A stretch of 64,000 bases of DNA, taken from assembly GCA_033807695.1 (NCBI GenBank), contig CM066307.1, positions 3,348,001 to 3,412,000 of the forward strand, written 5' to 3'. This DNA is from Daedaleopsis sinensis. Lineage: Eukaryota > Basidiomycota > Agaricomycetes > Polyporales > Polyporaceae. A program made the translations under genes and the position numbers. Shown here in pieces: positions 22,946-34,475 of the stretch. Position 1 is the first letter of the stretch, and each line of letters begins with the position of its first letter. The notes under the pieces are model-generated. The model searched no databases and had not been told where the DNA came from. It saw nothing but the letters and a program-made list of their open reading frames with translations.

Positions 22946-25900
22946 CGGGCGGGCCGTCGCGGGTGGGCAGTACTACGGTAAGTACCATGTACTACAGTAT
23001 GCGAGTCGAAATATAGTCGTTCTACTACTACGCAGCGCCGTGCCGTGCGCGAATCGGGCCGCGCGCCGCGCGCCGAGTCCTGCATGAGAGCCTGAGCACA
23101 GGTCCGCCTGGCAGAGATCGAGGTAAATGTCAGTATCGCGACTGGCGTGAACTCTGCTGTGCATACGCACAGTGCGAGTCCCGTCGATCGGAGTCGAGTC
23201 GGCGCTGTGAACAAGGGTCTGGGATAAGACGGATAAGTCAGGACAGATGCGAATGGACGTAGCGTGAGGGACGTACCCTGGCTGGGCCGGCAGTGAACGG
23301 GACCACGACAGTTGCCTATGAGTACAGCAAAGTTAATACTATCCGAGAAGAGACGGTCCACAAGTCAATTAAGTCACTCGTGATTGCATGTCACAGTCAT
23401 GCGCGCTCCAGCGTGCAAGTAGCGGCGGCATACACGGTGCGCGAGCGTAAAGAAGGGAGGGAGAGAAGAAGGATGGAGGAGGGGGAAAGGGAGAAGTGGG
23501 GGAGAGGTGAGTGTTGGGAGACTCGTCGAGTCTGAGGGCCTACTTGTATCTCGCGAGCTTGGTCTGTGCGCAATCCCCACGGTCAGCAGACCTGACCGTG
23601 AGGAAGTGACAACAGCTCACTTCTCACGCACCCTTCAGACGTGGCGGGGGCGGGACCAACCAGAACGCTGCACGAGAGAGGACCCTGCGCGTGAGGACGG
23701 GAATGGCGCAGGTTCCGAGATCGGAGGAGCATGGAACGTTCTCCGCTATCTTCGCGTAGTAGCGCAGGCGCTCGGCTAATGTGTGATGCAATTTGTGCTG
23801 TAATGCCGTTGTAAATTAGGGCGGAAGGGGCAGGAGGAGACGGTCCTGCACGGATAACACCGTCCGGACTATTTCTGGCTGTTTCGGCGGAGTTTGGCTC
23901 AACAGAGACGTCTATCTCATGTATTACACATATGGGGGCTGTAAACTAGCATTTATGCAGTCAGTACTGCACCAATGGCCCTGTAATATTCGCATAGTAT
24001 CAGTCAGTAATTTCGAAGTTCTAAGTAGATAAACGCCGGGCGGTGAATATGGCCGTCCGCATTTGGGCATTGGCTAGCGCTCTTCCCGCGCCTGGCGCTG
24101 ACCTTCGCCTCAGGCTGCCACCTCCGCCGTTCAACTTCCCGCCGTTCCCGCGTCATCAACGTCCGTGCGAACGGCCAAACTTACCTTGCACCTGTGATGT
24201 GATGCTCAGGATTCAGCAGGCTACTAGTATACTCTGCCTGCTGTAATAGTACATGCACACTTGGACTCGAGCTTCAAGCTCTTGAGTCAGAGGTATAGAA
24301 CTTACACACGAGTCCGTAGACACATTCTGGCTGCTACAGACATCAATAATATGTCCCGTTTCTCTGCACAAGGCAAGAGAAACTCTTCAGATCAACAGGA
24401 CTGCTCCGTCCGATGTTGGTCAGCCCCAACGGTCTGGCACAAGAGTCGTACGAGTATGGGAGGACATCGGCACCATGACTCACTCCAAGTCATTACACTT
24501 GCCATGTGTACGCGACCGTGACGGGTGGGAACAAGCGATTGGCTAAGCTGTTTCGGGTCCAGACACGGTCACCAATTCTACCGAACAGAATATAGACTAG
24601 TCCGGTTGCTGTGATATCACAGACGGAGCACAGCAGTTGCTACTAGAGTTATGATAGTGAGACAGTCACCCTGGTGATCTTGTGATTTGCAAAGGATGTA
24701 CCATGATTGAGATTTCACCAGTCTGTCGGAACTTGAAGCGGATGAACTTGCAGCGCACATGGGACTCTGTCTTGTGGAACTTGAGCATAATTTGTACCGA
24801 GTCTACCATAGAGTACAGGGTGTGGTAATCTAACAGGCTCTAGAGAGATGGGGGCAAGTCGAACAGCGGAATTGATGCCAGGCAAGGAACTCGCACAAGC
24901 CAATAGCCCCCCTCAATTGTAAACTCACCTTAAATCGGGAGGAAATCTCTCGAGTGATGGTGATGGGCGCGCGACAGCCGACTGACAGCCGGACGCGAAG
25001 GACAGCGACCGTTCGACTTGCAAACGTCCATCCCTCCCAGTCAGCTCCTTCGGGAGTCTTTTCAACTGGATAATACACATCTCGACGTCGTTGCCGTTCG
25101 AACGAGACGCTACACGGCTAGTGCGGTGAAGAAACATAGGCATGCTTGAGTATTCTCAAGAGCGTCTCGAGTTCGGCTGTCACCACCGCCCATCACCAAC
25201 GGGAGGCGAGATTTCCTCCCGATTTAAGGTGAGTTTACAATTGAGGGGGGCTAATGGTATGCGAGCTGAGCTTGAACCATGAACCCTGACGTGCCCATCA
25301 CAGTCGCTTCCGTGTCGAAAGAAGGGTGTTCCGCACGGGCAGGTGGAAGGAGAGCGACTGCCGGTATGTCATCGCATCCCGAGTCCCGAGTGTACCGTGT
25401 CCGGAAGCGCAAGGAGCTTCGTGCTCACCTGGTGTGGTGCACCATTCGCAGGTTTAGTGAAAACGAGCATGAGATGGGGTAGCACACAGACGAGACTGGG
25501 ACCATTCTGTTGCAGTGCGACGACTCCTCGTCTCGTGAGGTCAGAATGGGGTCAGGTACGAAGCAGCAGACCCTGAACTCCCGTCACAGTCGCTTCGAGT
25601 GAGAATCAAGTCGGAGGCGATTCCACACGGACGGAGCAGGCTCAATGTGTGCTCATTCTGCCAACTTAGCTCTCTTTGGACGACCGGCACCCATGTGAAA
25701 GGGTTGTCGCGACAGGGATCGGGGGACAGAGTCAGCTGAGCTCACGCAACTTGCGTGAGCCGGTTCAATGGGAGCTGAGCAACGAACCGTGAACTACATA
25801 CACAGTCGCGTCCAGTTCGAAACGAGTCGGAGGCGATTCAGCACACACAGAAGTCCGGTCCGCAAGCGCAAATGCTCCGCCCGCAGGCGGGGCAAGTACT

Positions 25901-26011
25901 TGGTCAGCAAGCTCAACTCGTTCATTCCGTCTTCCCACTTCCCGCTCCCGTATGTCGACGCATTCCGTTCTTCTGCTCTCGCACTGACCCTCTCCCGCAC
26001 CGTGCAGCACA
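22946..26011. other. Noncoding remainder of the duplicated block and its right flank
   Basis: About 3 kb without a recognised gene. It includes a purine-rich tract near 23450-23520, the 348-bp inverted-repeat element, and local repeats of a phrase like CACAGTCGCTTC-GAAAG-AGTCGGAGGCGATTC at about 25300, 25585 and 25800. Short open frames here show no family likeness. Confidence 0.5.
24905..25252. mobile_element. 348-bp MITE with perfect 45-bp terminal inverted repeats
   Basis: Both ends begin AGCCCCCCTCAATTGTAAAC when read inward and the inverted repeats match perfectly for 45 bp. AAT occurs on both sides (24902-24904 and 25253-25255). The second block copy has the uninterrupted site with a single AAT at 63621-63623, which defines the insertion and a 3-bp target duplication. 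No coding capacity. A 3-bp duplication fits PIF/Harbinger- or CACTA-type mobilisation, but the family is not assigned. Confidence 0.93.
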
Positions 26012-26733
26012 ATGGCACGACCTACCGGAACGACTGCGCAAGCCAAAGGCTCCCCGAGACGGGAGATCGCGAGACGGAGCCAGCTGCGCGTGCGCATGAA
26101 CGCCGCACTCGGTGAGTTCCTTAATGCTCCCCGCGATGTGTGCGTCCCTGACATCCTGCAGCCGTGCTCTCCGGAGTGCCCGACGCGACGATGTGCTGGA
26201 CACTCGAGACATACGTCGCAGACGTCGTCCTCCGCTGCGGCGTCGAGCTGCTCGGCTTCCCACCCACCTACACGTTCGGGAACCTCAGCGTCCACGCGAC
26301 CGGGCTCCGGCGCATCAGCCACCTCCTCACGCGCTGGGAGAGCGGCGTGATGCGCTTCGTGCGCGTGTCCGACGAGAGGCGGCGGGCGGTCGCTGCGAGC
26401 CCGCTCCTGGCCGCCCCGAGTCCCCTGCTCGCCGACAAGCAGTCGACCGGGGGCCGTCCAGACATCAAGAGGCGTCGACGGCGGCCGGTGACAAACCCGA
26501 AGGGGCTGCCCGGACGGTACGAGCGGAACGGGCCGAAGTCGGCGCCGTTCGTCAGCGCAGAGGTCGAGGCGGCAGTCGAGGCGGAGACGGAGAGGGAGCG
26601 GGCGGAAGATCCGCTCGCGGAGCTCAGTGGGGACGAGGACTATCAGCGGTTCGTGCGCCGCGCTGAGAGGAGGCGGCGGCAGGTCCGGAGCATCGTGTCG
26701 AACCCAGTCGAGGGCTGGTTCCTGTTGTCGTAG
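26012..26733 (+). CDS. Unrecognised basic two-exon protein
   Basis: Not recognised. Exons 26012-26111 and 26162-26733 give 223 residues. After a basic N-terminus the second exon encodes a compact conserved-looking core (CWTLETYVADVVLRCGVELLGFPPTYTFGNLSVHATGLRRISHLLTRWESGVMRFVRV) and then a disordered Arg/Glu-rich tail with RRRRRRP, which could serve as nuclear localisation signal. The intron is 50 bp with clean GT-AG ends and restores frame. Probably a real fungal-specific gene; function cannot be inferred. Confidence 0.6.
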
Positions 26734-27536
26734 AGTACATCCTCAGTTAGAGTGTATCGGGCAGCGTCGTCGTCGTGCACAAAGTCGGGCAGTCAGTCTC
26801 GCGCGAAAGGCGGGGTCTGACGCGGAAGGCGGGCCCGAGTCTGCATGGCTCACGCACGGTGCGCACACAGAGTAATGACGTACGTACCCGTAGACGTAGA
26901 TGTTTGCGACGGAAACACGCGAGTTTCCATCGTGTCACATCTGCGTAAGATCTAGGGCCGGGGAAAATATCTATCAGCCAGCAAATACAAACAAACGCGG
27001 CTGCGTAGCGATCGTCTTGCCGTCCCCGTCCCCTCGCAGACTGGGATCAGCAGCTCAGGAGCACACAATGCTGCTGAACTGCCCATCCCAGTCAGCGGGC
27101 GACCGCCGTGCAGCGGCGCGAACGTGTTCGAGAGCACACGCGGCAGCGCAGGGGGGCAGGGGAGCTTGGGCCGCTTGGGGACAGTCCCTGGCTCCCGGCC
27201 GAGTCGTCGGAGATCGACTGGTGGAGATCTGGGGAGGTTAATAAGTGCAATCAGACACCGCTTTCGTGTCACACGAGCGCGCACCTGTCGCTCCCGAGTC
27301 CCTTCTCTACCCCTGCCCCCATCTACGCCAGCTGGTGCCCTTCCCTTTCCTCCCACCTTCGTCCTCGTCCTCGCCGCAGGCGCCACGCTCCGTGAACCGT
27401 ACGTCGTCTACACCGATCCACCCGGTACTCGACTCTCACTGACGCGTCTCCCAGGTCTCGACACGCGCGCCCTGCAAGCCAGCGACGTAGTTGGTCCCCC
27501 TCCGGATCGTCGAACGTACGCGTTCCGGCACGCTCT

Positions 27537-27586
27537 GGCGCACTCGGGGCGCTCTGTGGACGTCCACAGAGCGTGTCGAGTGCGCC
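27537..27586. repeat. 50-bp near-perfect palindrome
   Basis: The central CGCTCTGTGGAC-GTCCACAGAGCG is a perfect 24-bp palindrome. It is extended by GGCGCACTCG arms on each side after a 3-bp mismatch. It could extrude as a cruciform or fold in RNA; no associated gene was identified. Confidence 0.8.
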
Positions 27587-28289
27587 GGGCACGCTCGAGC
27601 CGTCTGTGCAACAGTTGCGCATGAGACGGCCTCGGACTCGCCTGTTCGTGAGGGCTCAGGTCCACAACACGCGGTGGTCGACGTGCAGAGCGCGGGCCTC
27701 GTTCGGCGGGACGACGGAGATGGTTGGGGCATCCCCGGCTCTGCTTGAAGATCCGCGCTGGCTTGAAGCACGATCTCGACGCGTGGGGGCGGCGCAGGGA
27801 ACGGGGGGAATGTGAGCCAGACGTTGGCCCCGCTGCAGCCTGTCGGTCGGCCAGGCGGGTGCTGCGGTAGGGCCCGACGCGTCTGTGGCGCCACTCGCGG
27901 TCGCTTCCCGAGGGAGGCGACGGTGTGCACGCCCGACGGACGACGTGGTGCGCGAGTCGTCTGCACGAGAGCCGGGGGTGCTCGTGCGGGGTGAAACTTA
28001 CCTGCGATGTGAGATCGGTACGAGCGCGCGGGGCACCGCGTCGCCAACCCCGGAGCACTCTGACGCTCTCTGCAGATCATGCAGAGCGCGTCGAAGCGTT
28101 CGGAAAGCCTCGCGAGCGGTGGCCGGACTCCGAGTCCGGAGGGACTCGGCTGTTCGTTTATGTGGGGCACACGCGCGGGACCGTCTCGAACGTACCTGGG
28201 CGGGCCGGAGCCATGCACGTCTTGAGCGCATGCGCAGCGGCAAGGAGCGTGCGGACTTGCTATTAACCGGGCGCGTGCGCGTGCGAGCA

Positions 28290-28460
28290 CGGTACAGGGC
28301 GTCCGGTGCACGGTACAGCGCACCGTTCGCGCATTCTGCGCCGTCGCACCGGATCTGCGGGGTACCCGGGGCACGGTACAAGGCGTTCGTGCACGGTACA
28401 GAGAGTCCGGGGCACGGTACAGCGCGTCCAGCGCGTCCGGGAACGGTACAGCGCGTTCTG
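28290..28460. repeat. Degenerate GCACGGTACAGCGCGTCC repeat cluster
   Basis: Six to seven irregularly spaced units of GCACGGTACAG(C/G)G(C/T)GTCC occur within 170 bp. Spacing and unit length vary, so it is a degenerate minisatellite rather than a clean array. Confidence 0.7.
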
Positions 28461-29879
28461 CGCCGTGTCCACTCGCGCAAGCGGGCCCCGGGGTCGTTGC
28501 TGTCCCGGATGGGCCCGAACGCGGGTGGCTACTGCGTCTCGAGGACGCTGAGCGAGGCGAAGAGTCGTCCAAGCGACGAGCCCGGGCGACGCGGATGGTA
28601 TCTTGAACTCCTCTAAGGTCAGTTCCCGGTTCTCTGTGCGGCATGGGCGAGACACTGACCTTGATCATCAGTACAGGACGCGGCTCACGCACTCCAGCGG
28701 GGACGTCCGGGTGAAGATGTACGGCACGGAGAGGGCAGGTGGCTTGAGGTAGTCGGACTGGTGCGTACCTGCGTTCTGAACCTCTCACGGCGATCTCTCA
28801 TTCGCACTCTCACTCGCGGCCTGATACAGACGGTCGGGACGTGCTGGAGAGCCAGAGCGCGTGGATGCGAATCCGGAAGGGAAGAGCAGGGCGGGGTGGG
28901 GGAGAACGGAACGGGAGGACACTTACTGGTACGTGTGCGCATTGTCTTCTAGCGGAATCTGGGAGAGAGCGGGGGAGGATGGTGGTGGTCGGAGGACAAG
29001 AGGGACGGGTGATAGGCGCCCGTCCGGCGTGCTTGCAATCTCGGCGTGCGGAGGCAAGTCGCGAGGCCGGTACGTGTTCGCACTCAATTCGAAGGACGGG
29101 GGCGCACGTTTAAGTGCCTGACGCAGCCATTTCGTCGCGGGTCGGGAGGGAGGACGGCGGTAGAAGTTGGCGGACGAGGAAGCGACTTGGATGGCGTTGT
29201 GCTTGGAATTTCAGCGGGCGGCGACTGGTGAGTGCTTACATTCTGTCTCGAGTGGCGGGAACCACGCGGGTGCGTCCAAGATGCAAGTCGCGCCGCCGTT
29301 CCGGAGAGGACGCGGGTGCATGTAAGATGCAGGTCGCAGCCGTTCCGGAGAGGAAGATGGTGGTGGTCGGAGGACGAGAGGGACGCACAATAGACGCCCA
29401 TGCGTCGTTCGAGAATCTGCGTTTCTGGCGGGAGCTGCTCAGTAGAATAGAGACTCCGTACGTGTAGAATACATGCATATACTCACCTAAACATGCCCTA
29501 TGTGCTGCTGCCTTCCTGCTGCCTTCCTGTACGCTGCACACCTCAAGGAGGGCCGCACACCCTCCGTACACGCTGCACACCCTCCGTACAGGCTACGCCC
29601 CTCGGACGGGTATAATAGTGTGTATAGGCACTGTCGTTTGGATTCCAGACGGTACGTTTGCGTGCGCGAGACGGCCCGGCGGCGCGGAGTCCGAGTCTGA
29701 GTGCGTGCGTGGCAGGGGACGCGACGGGCGCCAACGCCGGGAGGGCAAGTTGGGAGGAGGAGGAGGAGTGTATTTCGGAGCGAAGAGCGGAGGCGGAGAC
29801 GGAGAGCGGAGAGCGCGGAGAGAGCTTGGGACTTGAGAGAGGCACTGCGAGCGACTCGAGAGGGAGCGAGAGCGTTTGC

Positions 29880-29905
29880 AGTGTGCGGCGTTCGGTGCGG
29901 GCTGA
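29880..29905. repeat. 26-bp direct repeat, left boundary of the giant element
   Basis: The sequence starting AGTGTGCGGCGTTCGG and ending GCGGGCTGA is identical to 58490-58515. Immediately to its right begins the CATCAGCAA inverted terminus. It may be a target-site duplication or a recombination (attachment) site. Confidence 0.85.
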
Positions 29906-31224
29906 CATCAGCAATTTCACTGCGTACTTATATCTCCTTATCATCTTGTATAAGACGATTAAGTCGGAATCATGCGTTCAATGCAGTCCTCCTTCTTAAT
30001 CTACCTTAATGTCCACTTATACACTTAACCGTCTTATACTTGAGGCGCTATCGTTCAGAGTGTTTACATGCATTAAGACAAATAAGACATCTAAGACAAT
30101 TCTAAGAGGTTTGTGACGTCTCAAGGGACATACCAAGTTGTGACCGGTCGCCATACACTTATAAGTAGTATTGCGTGCCTGGCACTACTGGTTCATTTTG
30201 CACATCATGGTATCAAATTTGGTCCTTGATGGAGCCGACTTGGTGTACCAATTAAGGCAGACAAGTAGAGCTAAGGTGTACATGCAAAGGCGCAAAAGTA
30301 GAGCCAAGGAGTACAAGCAGATAATGGAGCCAACTTGGTGTACAGATTAAGGCAACTTGGTGTACAAGTGAAGCCGCAAACAAGTACAGTTAAGATATAG
30401 AAGTAGATATAAGATGTTTTGGAGAAGAGAACATAAGACGTCAAGCTTTCAAGGCCTGTAAGAATTTCAGTTGGCTCAGAGCGTTGGAGCGGTCAATTAC
30501 GACTGCCACTTTAAAGTCAGCAGTCGAATTCAAGCTTCAAGAGCTCTAAGTACATCCAGACAAGTCAGACCGTTCAATCACACAAAGTAGTTCATGCATG
30601 AGCAGGCATCTTGAACGCATCATAATGTTCATTCCAATGGACATCCAGACGCTCAAGAAGTCAATCGGAATCAGATGTTCAAGTAAGTTCAAGAAAAACA
30701 ATAGTAGTACATGATCGGCCTGTAAGACGATTAGGCCATTAAAGGAGAATCCAGCAATGCAAGGAATTTCAGCTGAGCAGGTAGAAGGGTAGTACAAGAA
30801 TCTGTAAGTCGATCAGGCTATCGAGACATGATGGGGTATAAGGCCCGGCAATGCAACTTGAAGCCAAGATGTCGCGGACGTCAGGTGAGCAAGTAAAGTA
30901 AGTACGATGTAATTCAATGTAATGCGCGTAATGACTCGAAGGAATATGTGCTTCAAAGTAGTCCATTAAGCAAATAGGGACAGCGTCCACTAGATCAAGA
31001 GCAGGTGCAAGACTCGGGGCGGTCGAACATATGGTAACAAGAGAGCAAACACGGACGACATCTAGTCCAAGAGTAGATGCGGGACCGGGCGACAACGCGG
31101 TCAGAAGCGGGACATGCATAGCTCTGCGCTCCTCTAGACGTGCTGAAGCTGGGTAGTACTAGTAGCAGCATTTAAGTACATCAACACGCTAATGGAACGG
31201 TCAAGCGATACTACTTACCAACAA
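29906..31224. other. Left subterminal region of the element, AT-rich
   Basis: Lower GC than its surroundings, with repeated short phrases: TAAGAC/GTCTTA motifs in the first 200 bases, GGAGCC(G/A)ACTTGGTGTAC at about 30233 and 30326, and TGTAAG(A/T)CGAT near 30721 and 30805. No coding region is recognised. Such repeated subterminal motifs are where transposases bind in many DNA transposons. Confidence 0.55.
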
Positions 31225-33333
31225 TCACTCCTCCTCCTCCTCCTCCTCCTCCTCCTCTTCCTCCTCCTCGTCGTCGTCGTCGTCCGGGAGGCTGGCGAAG
31301 TCGATATCAATGGCGATACGGTCGCGTATAGCGCCAGCCAAAGGACATGCCGACGTCCTGTAGCCTGCCGCTTCCTTGTAGATGGTCTGCAGCTTATCCC
31401 ATGAAAGAGCGCGACAACGCTTAGCGGCCCCTACGGTGGTCTCACCGGAGTTAGCGATGCTGAAGTCCGACTCCTTGCTTTCCTTGCCGGTGTGCGGATT
31501 CTGGGGTTTGAGGATGACGATCTTGTCGCCAGGTTGGTTGTACGCAATCTTGCCAGATCCATACAACATTGCAGCGCGGAGGGTCTGTAGATGTAGATCA
31601 TAAGCATTTGAACGTGATCATCAAATCAGTACCTACAGCGGCGGCCGCAAGGCCTACTGCGCCGTAGGGATATGCATCCAGGGGTTGCTGGTACAAGTCG
31701 GGAATGTTGATAGCGCGTTCGATAGTATCGAGGTGGACATTGAGACAGGCGATGACGAACTCCGAGCGGTAAAGACCCTATGTCAAGGTAAGCGACATTG
31801 CAGCGGCGTCAACTCGAAGACGAACGGCTTACCTTGTGTTTCTTTACTCCCGGGAACTTGTACAAAATCTCCGCATTGATCAGAGATGCCTGGCCGAAGA
31901 TCTTCCGCGTACTCAAGTCGGGATACGCGGTCCCGGCCTTGTAGGTCTTGAAGAAATGTTCACATGCGCGAAGGGCGGTAGTCCCGAACGTGTTTCGCCA
32001 CTCATAGACGCGCTGAGAAGCCTGTAAGGTATATTAATCCGTAAGTAGTCAACGGGAAATCGAGGGATAGAGACGCTGAGAGTAAACGTACCAAACCGTG
32101 AACGCTGTCGCCCAGTTCGATCTTGCGCTGGAACTTCTTAGGATACGCAGCGTCCCAGATCCTTTGCAAGACTGACAAGAACTCCCGGTCGGAGATCGAC
32201 CAGGGGTTGTCTCTGGTTCCCATGAACTTGAACAGCGTCGGGAGAAGAACACCTTTCCAGGTGTTGTTGTAGTGGGCACCTTCAGGAAGGTCGGCGTTCT
32301 TGTATGTGACCCGGCTGGAGGGCTTGGTGCTCTTCGAGTTGGTAGGGGCAGCATCATCTGCGCTGTCGACGTCGATGACCTAGAAGCGAGGGTGATGAAC
32401 GACTGTTGGCAGAGTTGATAGAGTACATACCTCGTTGTCGGCGGATCCAGCAGTAAGGTGGTTACCCTTCGAGGTCTTGGATGACTTCTTTGGGACGGAG
32501 CGGCTCTCGTCATCTTCGACCTTGATGAGGGCCTATGGGGAGAGGGAGAGTGTAGGCGAGCGATGGTAACAAGAAATAGAAATGCTTACATCGCTCGTGA
32601 GGCGCACCTTGTGCGTCTTCACGGGGCTGTTGTTGGCTGCCCGTTCCTCCTCCTCTTCATCGTCGCTGTCCACGTACCCTTGGCCAGAGTAGTCTGACGC
32701 GCGGTCAGCATCATCTGCAAGTATGGCGTCGACATCGTTATGGACGTCGTCGACATCCACGTCCATGTGGTCCTCGTTGTCGTCAGCTGGGGCCTTCCCT
32801 TTGCCCTTTTGGTCGATCTTGTCGTCGGCAGCCTTCTTTTCGGCGGCCTTCTTCTTCTTGTCGGCGGCCTTCTTGTCGGCGGCGGCTTTCTTGTCGGCGG
32901 CGGCCTTCTTGTCGGCGGCGGCCTTCTTGTCGTCGGCAGCCTTCTTGTCGGCGGCCTTCTTGGCGGCAGCAGCCTTCTTGGCGGCAGCCTTCTCAGCGAG
33001 GGCGGCAGCCTTCTCGGCGGCGGCGGCAGCCTTCTCGGCGGCGGCGGCGGCGGCAGCAGCCTTCTCGGCGGCGGCGGCCTTCTTGGCGGCTTTCTTGTCA
33101 GCTGCGTTCTTGCTGGAGTCGTCCTTCTTGTCGTCCCTCTTACCCGGCTTGCCATCACCATCTTGAACACGTTCGATCTTGATCTGAGGCACGTTACCAA
33201 GCAGCATGGCCGCAGCCTGAGTCTGGGCGTCATCGGTAGTGTCGTCCTCCGGTTTCCGCATCTTCTTCCTAGCAAGCGGATGCTTCGGGGCAGCGAAGGG
33301 CGTTACCGGAACATCGTGCGTGCGCGGAGCCAT
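31225..33333 (-). CDS. Unrecognised element-borne protein with Lys/Ala repeat and acidic tail
   Basis: Not recognised. Six exons, 33333-32590, 32532-32431, 32379-32092, 32021-31833, 31777-31637 and 31584-31225, give 607 residues with all splices in phase. Residues ~85-165 are an extended Lys/Ala-rich repeat (units like ADKKAA and AEKAAA), probably a long helix. An acidic disordered part follows. The globular half shows ADLPEGAHYNNTWKGVLLP, NPWSISDREFLSVLQRIWDA, ASQRVYEWRNTFGTTALRAC and YRSEFVIACLNVHLDTIERA. The C-terminus ends in a run of Asp then Glu encoded by a GAG repeat. I have the impression of a multicopy Agaricomycete family associated with mobile DNA, but that is not verifiable here. 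It lies just downstream of 33430-34074 on the same strand, about 100 bp apart. Confidence 0.75.
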
Positions 33334-33429
33334 CTCGGCAAGGGATGTGAGAGAAGAAACTTGGCTGGAAGAGTACGTAGCAGATGTGTGAGTACTGATA
33401 CAGCTCACATGTAAAGAAGCCACTGCTTA

Positions 33430-34074
33430 CTAAGTCGAATTCTCTTTGGTTGAGTTCAAGGATTGGCGGGCGTTGTTGACGGCACTACGAATGCTGCCGG
33501 TCGCAGTCAGCTTGGCCTTCTTTTTGGAAGGCCGGGGCGTCTCTTCGATCTCACTCAGGTCAGAGAGGGACTCCGGCGAATCCAGGCGGTTGCCGGGCTG
33601 AGAGGTAGGTGGTTCGAAATTGGTGGGAGAGGAGGGGGCGTCGGAGAGCTCTTCGTCGACGGCGTCCTTGGTGGTCTTAGAGGTACCGCTACGGGTGTGC
33701 TTAACTGGGCGTGGAGCGACGGCCTTGGAGGTGGGAGCGGTGGGGGTCGGAGCGAGTGCGGCTTTGGAGGGGCGACCGTTGTTAGACGCCGTACGGCGTT
33801 TAGCAGCGGTGTTCCCGGACGATGGGTCTCGGTTGGAAGAAGTCGAACTTGAAGCGCGAGTTTGTCGAGTGACGCGTCGGGTGTTGGTCTCGTCTTGAAT
33901 CTGTTCCTCCATGGTGGCTATGTCGATGGTGTTTTGCTCGTCCTCGGCAATCTGAGCACGCTGCTCAGCACGTTTTGCGGCCGCGTCGCGTCTGACCTGA
34001 GAGGAAGTACGTCGAGGGGCCGGTTTGTCGGGTGCGCCCAAACGTTTGTCGGCATTCTCAGGACGGGTATGCAT
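33430..34074 (-). CDS. Unrecognised disordered basic protein
   Basis: Not recognised. A single-exon frame of 214 residues starting MHTRPENADKRLGAPDKP. It is rich in Ser, Thr, Arg, Lys and Ala with few hydrophobics. PRPSKKKAKL is a likely nuclear localisation signal, and an acidic patch (ELSDAPSSP) lies in the middle. The start at 34074 was chosen over upstream in-frame starts because a TATA-like sequence lies at 34216-34228 and upstream codons look noncoding. The gene immediately precedes the 607-residue protein gene on the same strand, suggesting a two-gene module of the element. Confidence 0.65.
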   Translation of the reverse strand: MHTRPENADKRLGAPDKPAPRRTSSQVRRDAAAKRAEQRAQIAEDEQNTIDIATMEEQIQDETNTRRVTRQTRASSSTSSNRDPSSGNTAAKRRTASNNGRPSKAALAPTPTAPTSKAVAPRPVKHTRSGTSKTTKDAVDEELSDAPSSPTNFEPPTSQPGNRLDSPESLSDLSEIEETPRPSKKKAKLTATGSIRSAVNNARQSLNSTKENST

Positions 34075-34215
34075 GGTCGTGGTATGTCGCGATGCGTGAA
34101 GAAGTGAATAAAGAGATCGCGATGGGTGGAGAAGTGAACGGAGCGGGAAGCGTCGATTTTTGAGGTGAGCTGGCACGAAGTGGTTCGAAAGGTTCAAGAC
34201 CGAACCGCCCGTGGT

Positions 34216-34228
34216 TAAGTTATATATG
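34216..34228 (-). promoter_or_regulatory. TATA-like box for the minus-strand pair
   Basis: CCCATATATAACT on the minus strand lies about 140 bases upstream of the 34074 start codon. The F-box gene diverges on the other side at 34476, so this spacer is a bidirectional promoter. Confidence 0.45.
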
Positions 34229-34475
34229 GGCGCTATCAACGGTCCAATGGCAACTTCCTTCATCACCCTGGCTACCCAAGAGCTGACGTAGGCCTGACCA
34301 AGTTGGTCGATATTCCCACCTTGCAATTTTCAACACTCCCTCAATCGTAGTTACCTAGCGTTCTGCCCAGTATCTCACCTGCTTTTGAGCTCTTTATCCC
34401 TTCCGATCGAAAACAAGGTATTGATCCAGCTCTAGCCCTTGGCTTGGATTCACGGAGTGCTAATATTCCTTCTAG

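Larger units (their letters stand above)
19621..25634. repeat. Large duplicated block, copy 1
   Basis: Almost identical to 58517-64000 in the same orientation; the second copy runs off the window. It contains the Ncp1-like gene, the truncated sedolisin and downstream noncoding DNA. Differences are scattered substitutions, small indels, a 180-bp tandem duplication (22335-22694) and a 348-bp inverted-repeat insertion (24905-25252) found only here. The end given is where the comparison stops because copy 2 leaves the window. Confidence 0.95.
26734..29879. other. Gene-poor, repeat-rich GC tract
   Basis: Several long overlapping open frames exist, up to 450 codons on the minus strand, but they are Arg/Pro/Ser rich with no domain and run through tandem repeats, as chance frames in GC-rich DNA do. 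Recognisable structures are a near-perfect palindrome (27537-27586), a cluster of GCACGGTACAG units (28290-28460), a repeated GGTGGTGGTCGGAGGAC segment (about 28980 and 29357) and short tandem repeats near 29260-29350 and 29530-29600. Confidence 0.5.

Noticed and set aside
28290..28460. CRISPR-like repeat array
   Set aside because: Units are degenerate with irregular spacing and no unique equal-length spacers; the genome is eukaryotic.
27436..28788. 450-codon open frame on the minus strand
   Set aside because: Arg/Pro/Ser-rich with no domain, runs through tandem repeats, and overlaps long frames on the other strand, as expected by chance in GC-rich DNA.
30230..30390. LTR retrotransposon end suggested by repeated CTTGGTGTAC phrases
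   Set aside because: No matching second LTR, primer-binding site or polymerase gene was found nearby; the phrases fit subterminal repeats of the DNA element.
32619..33275. Long frames overlapping the Lys/Ala-repeat exon (Pro/Arg-rich and Ser/Ala/Phe-rich)
   Set aside because: They are alternative-frame shadows of the triplet repeat in the 31225-33333 gene.
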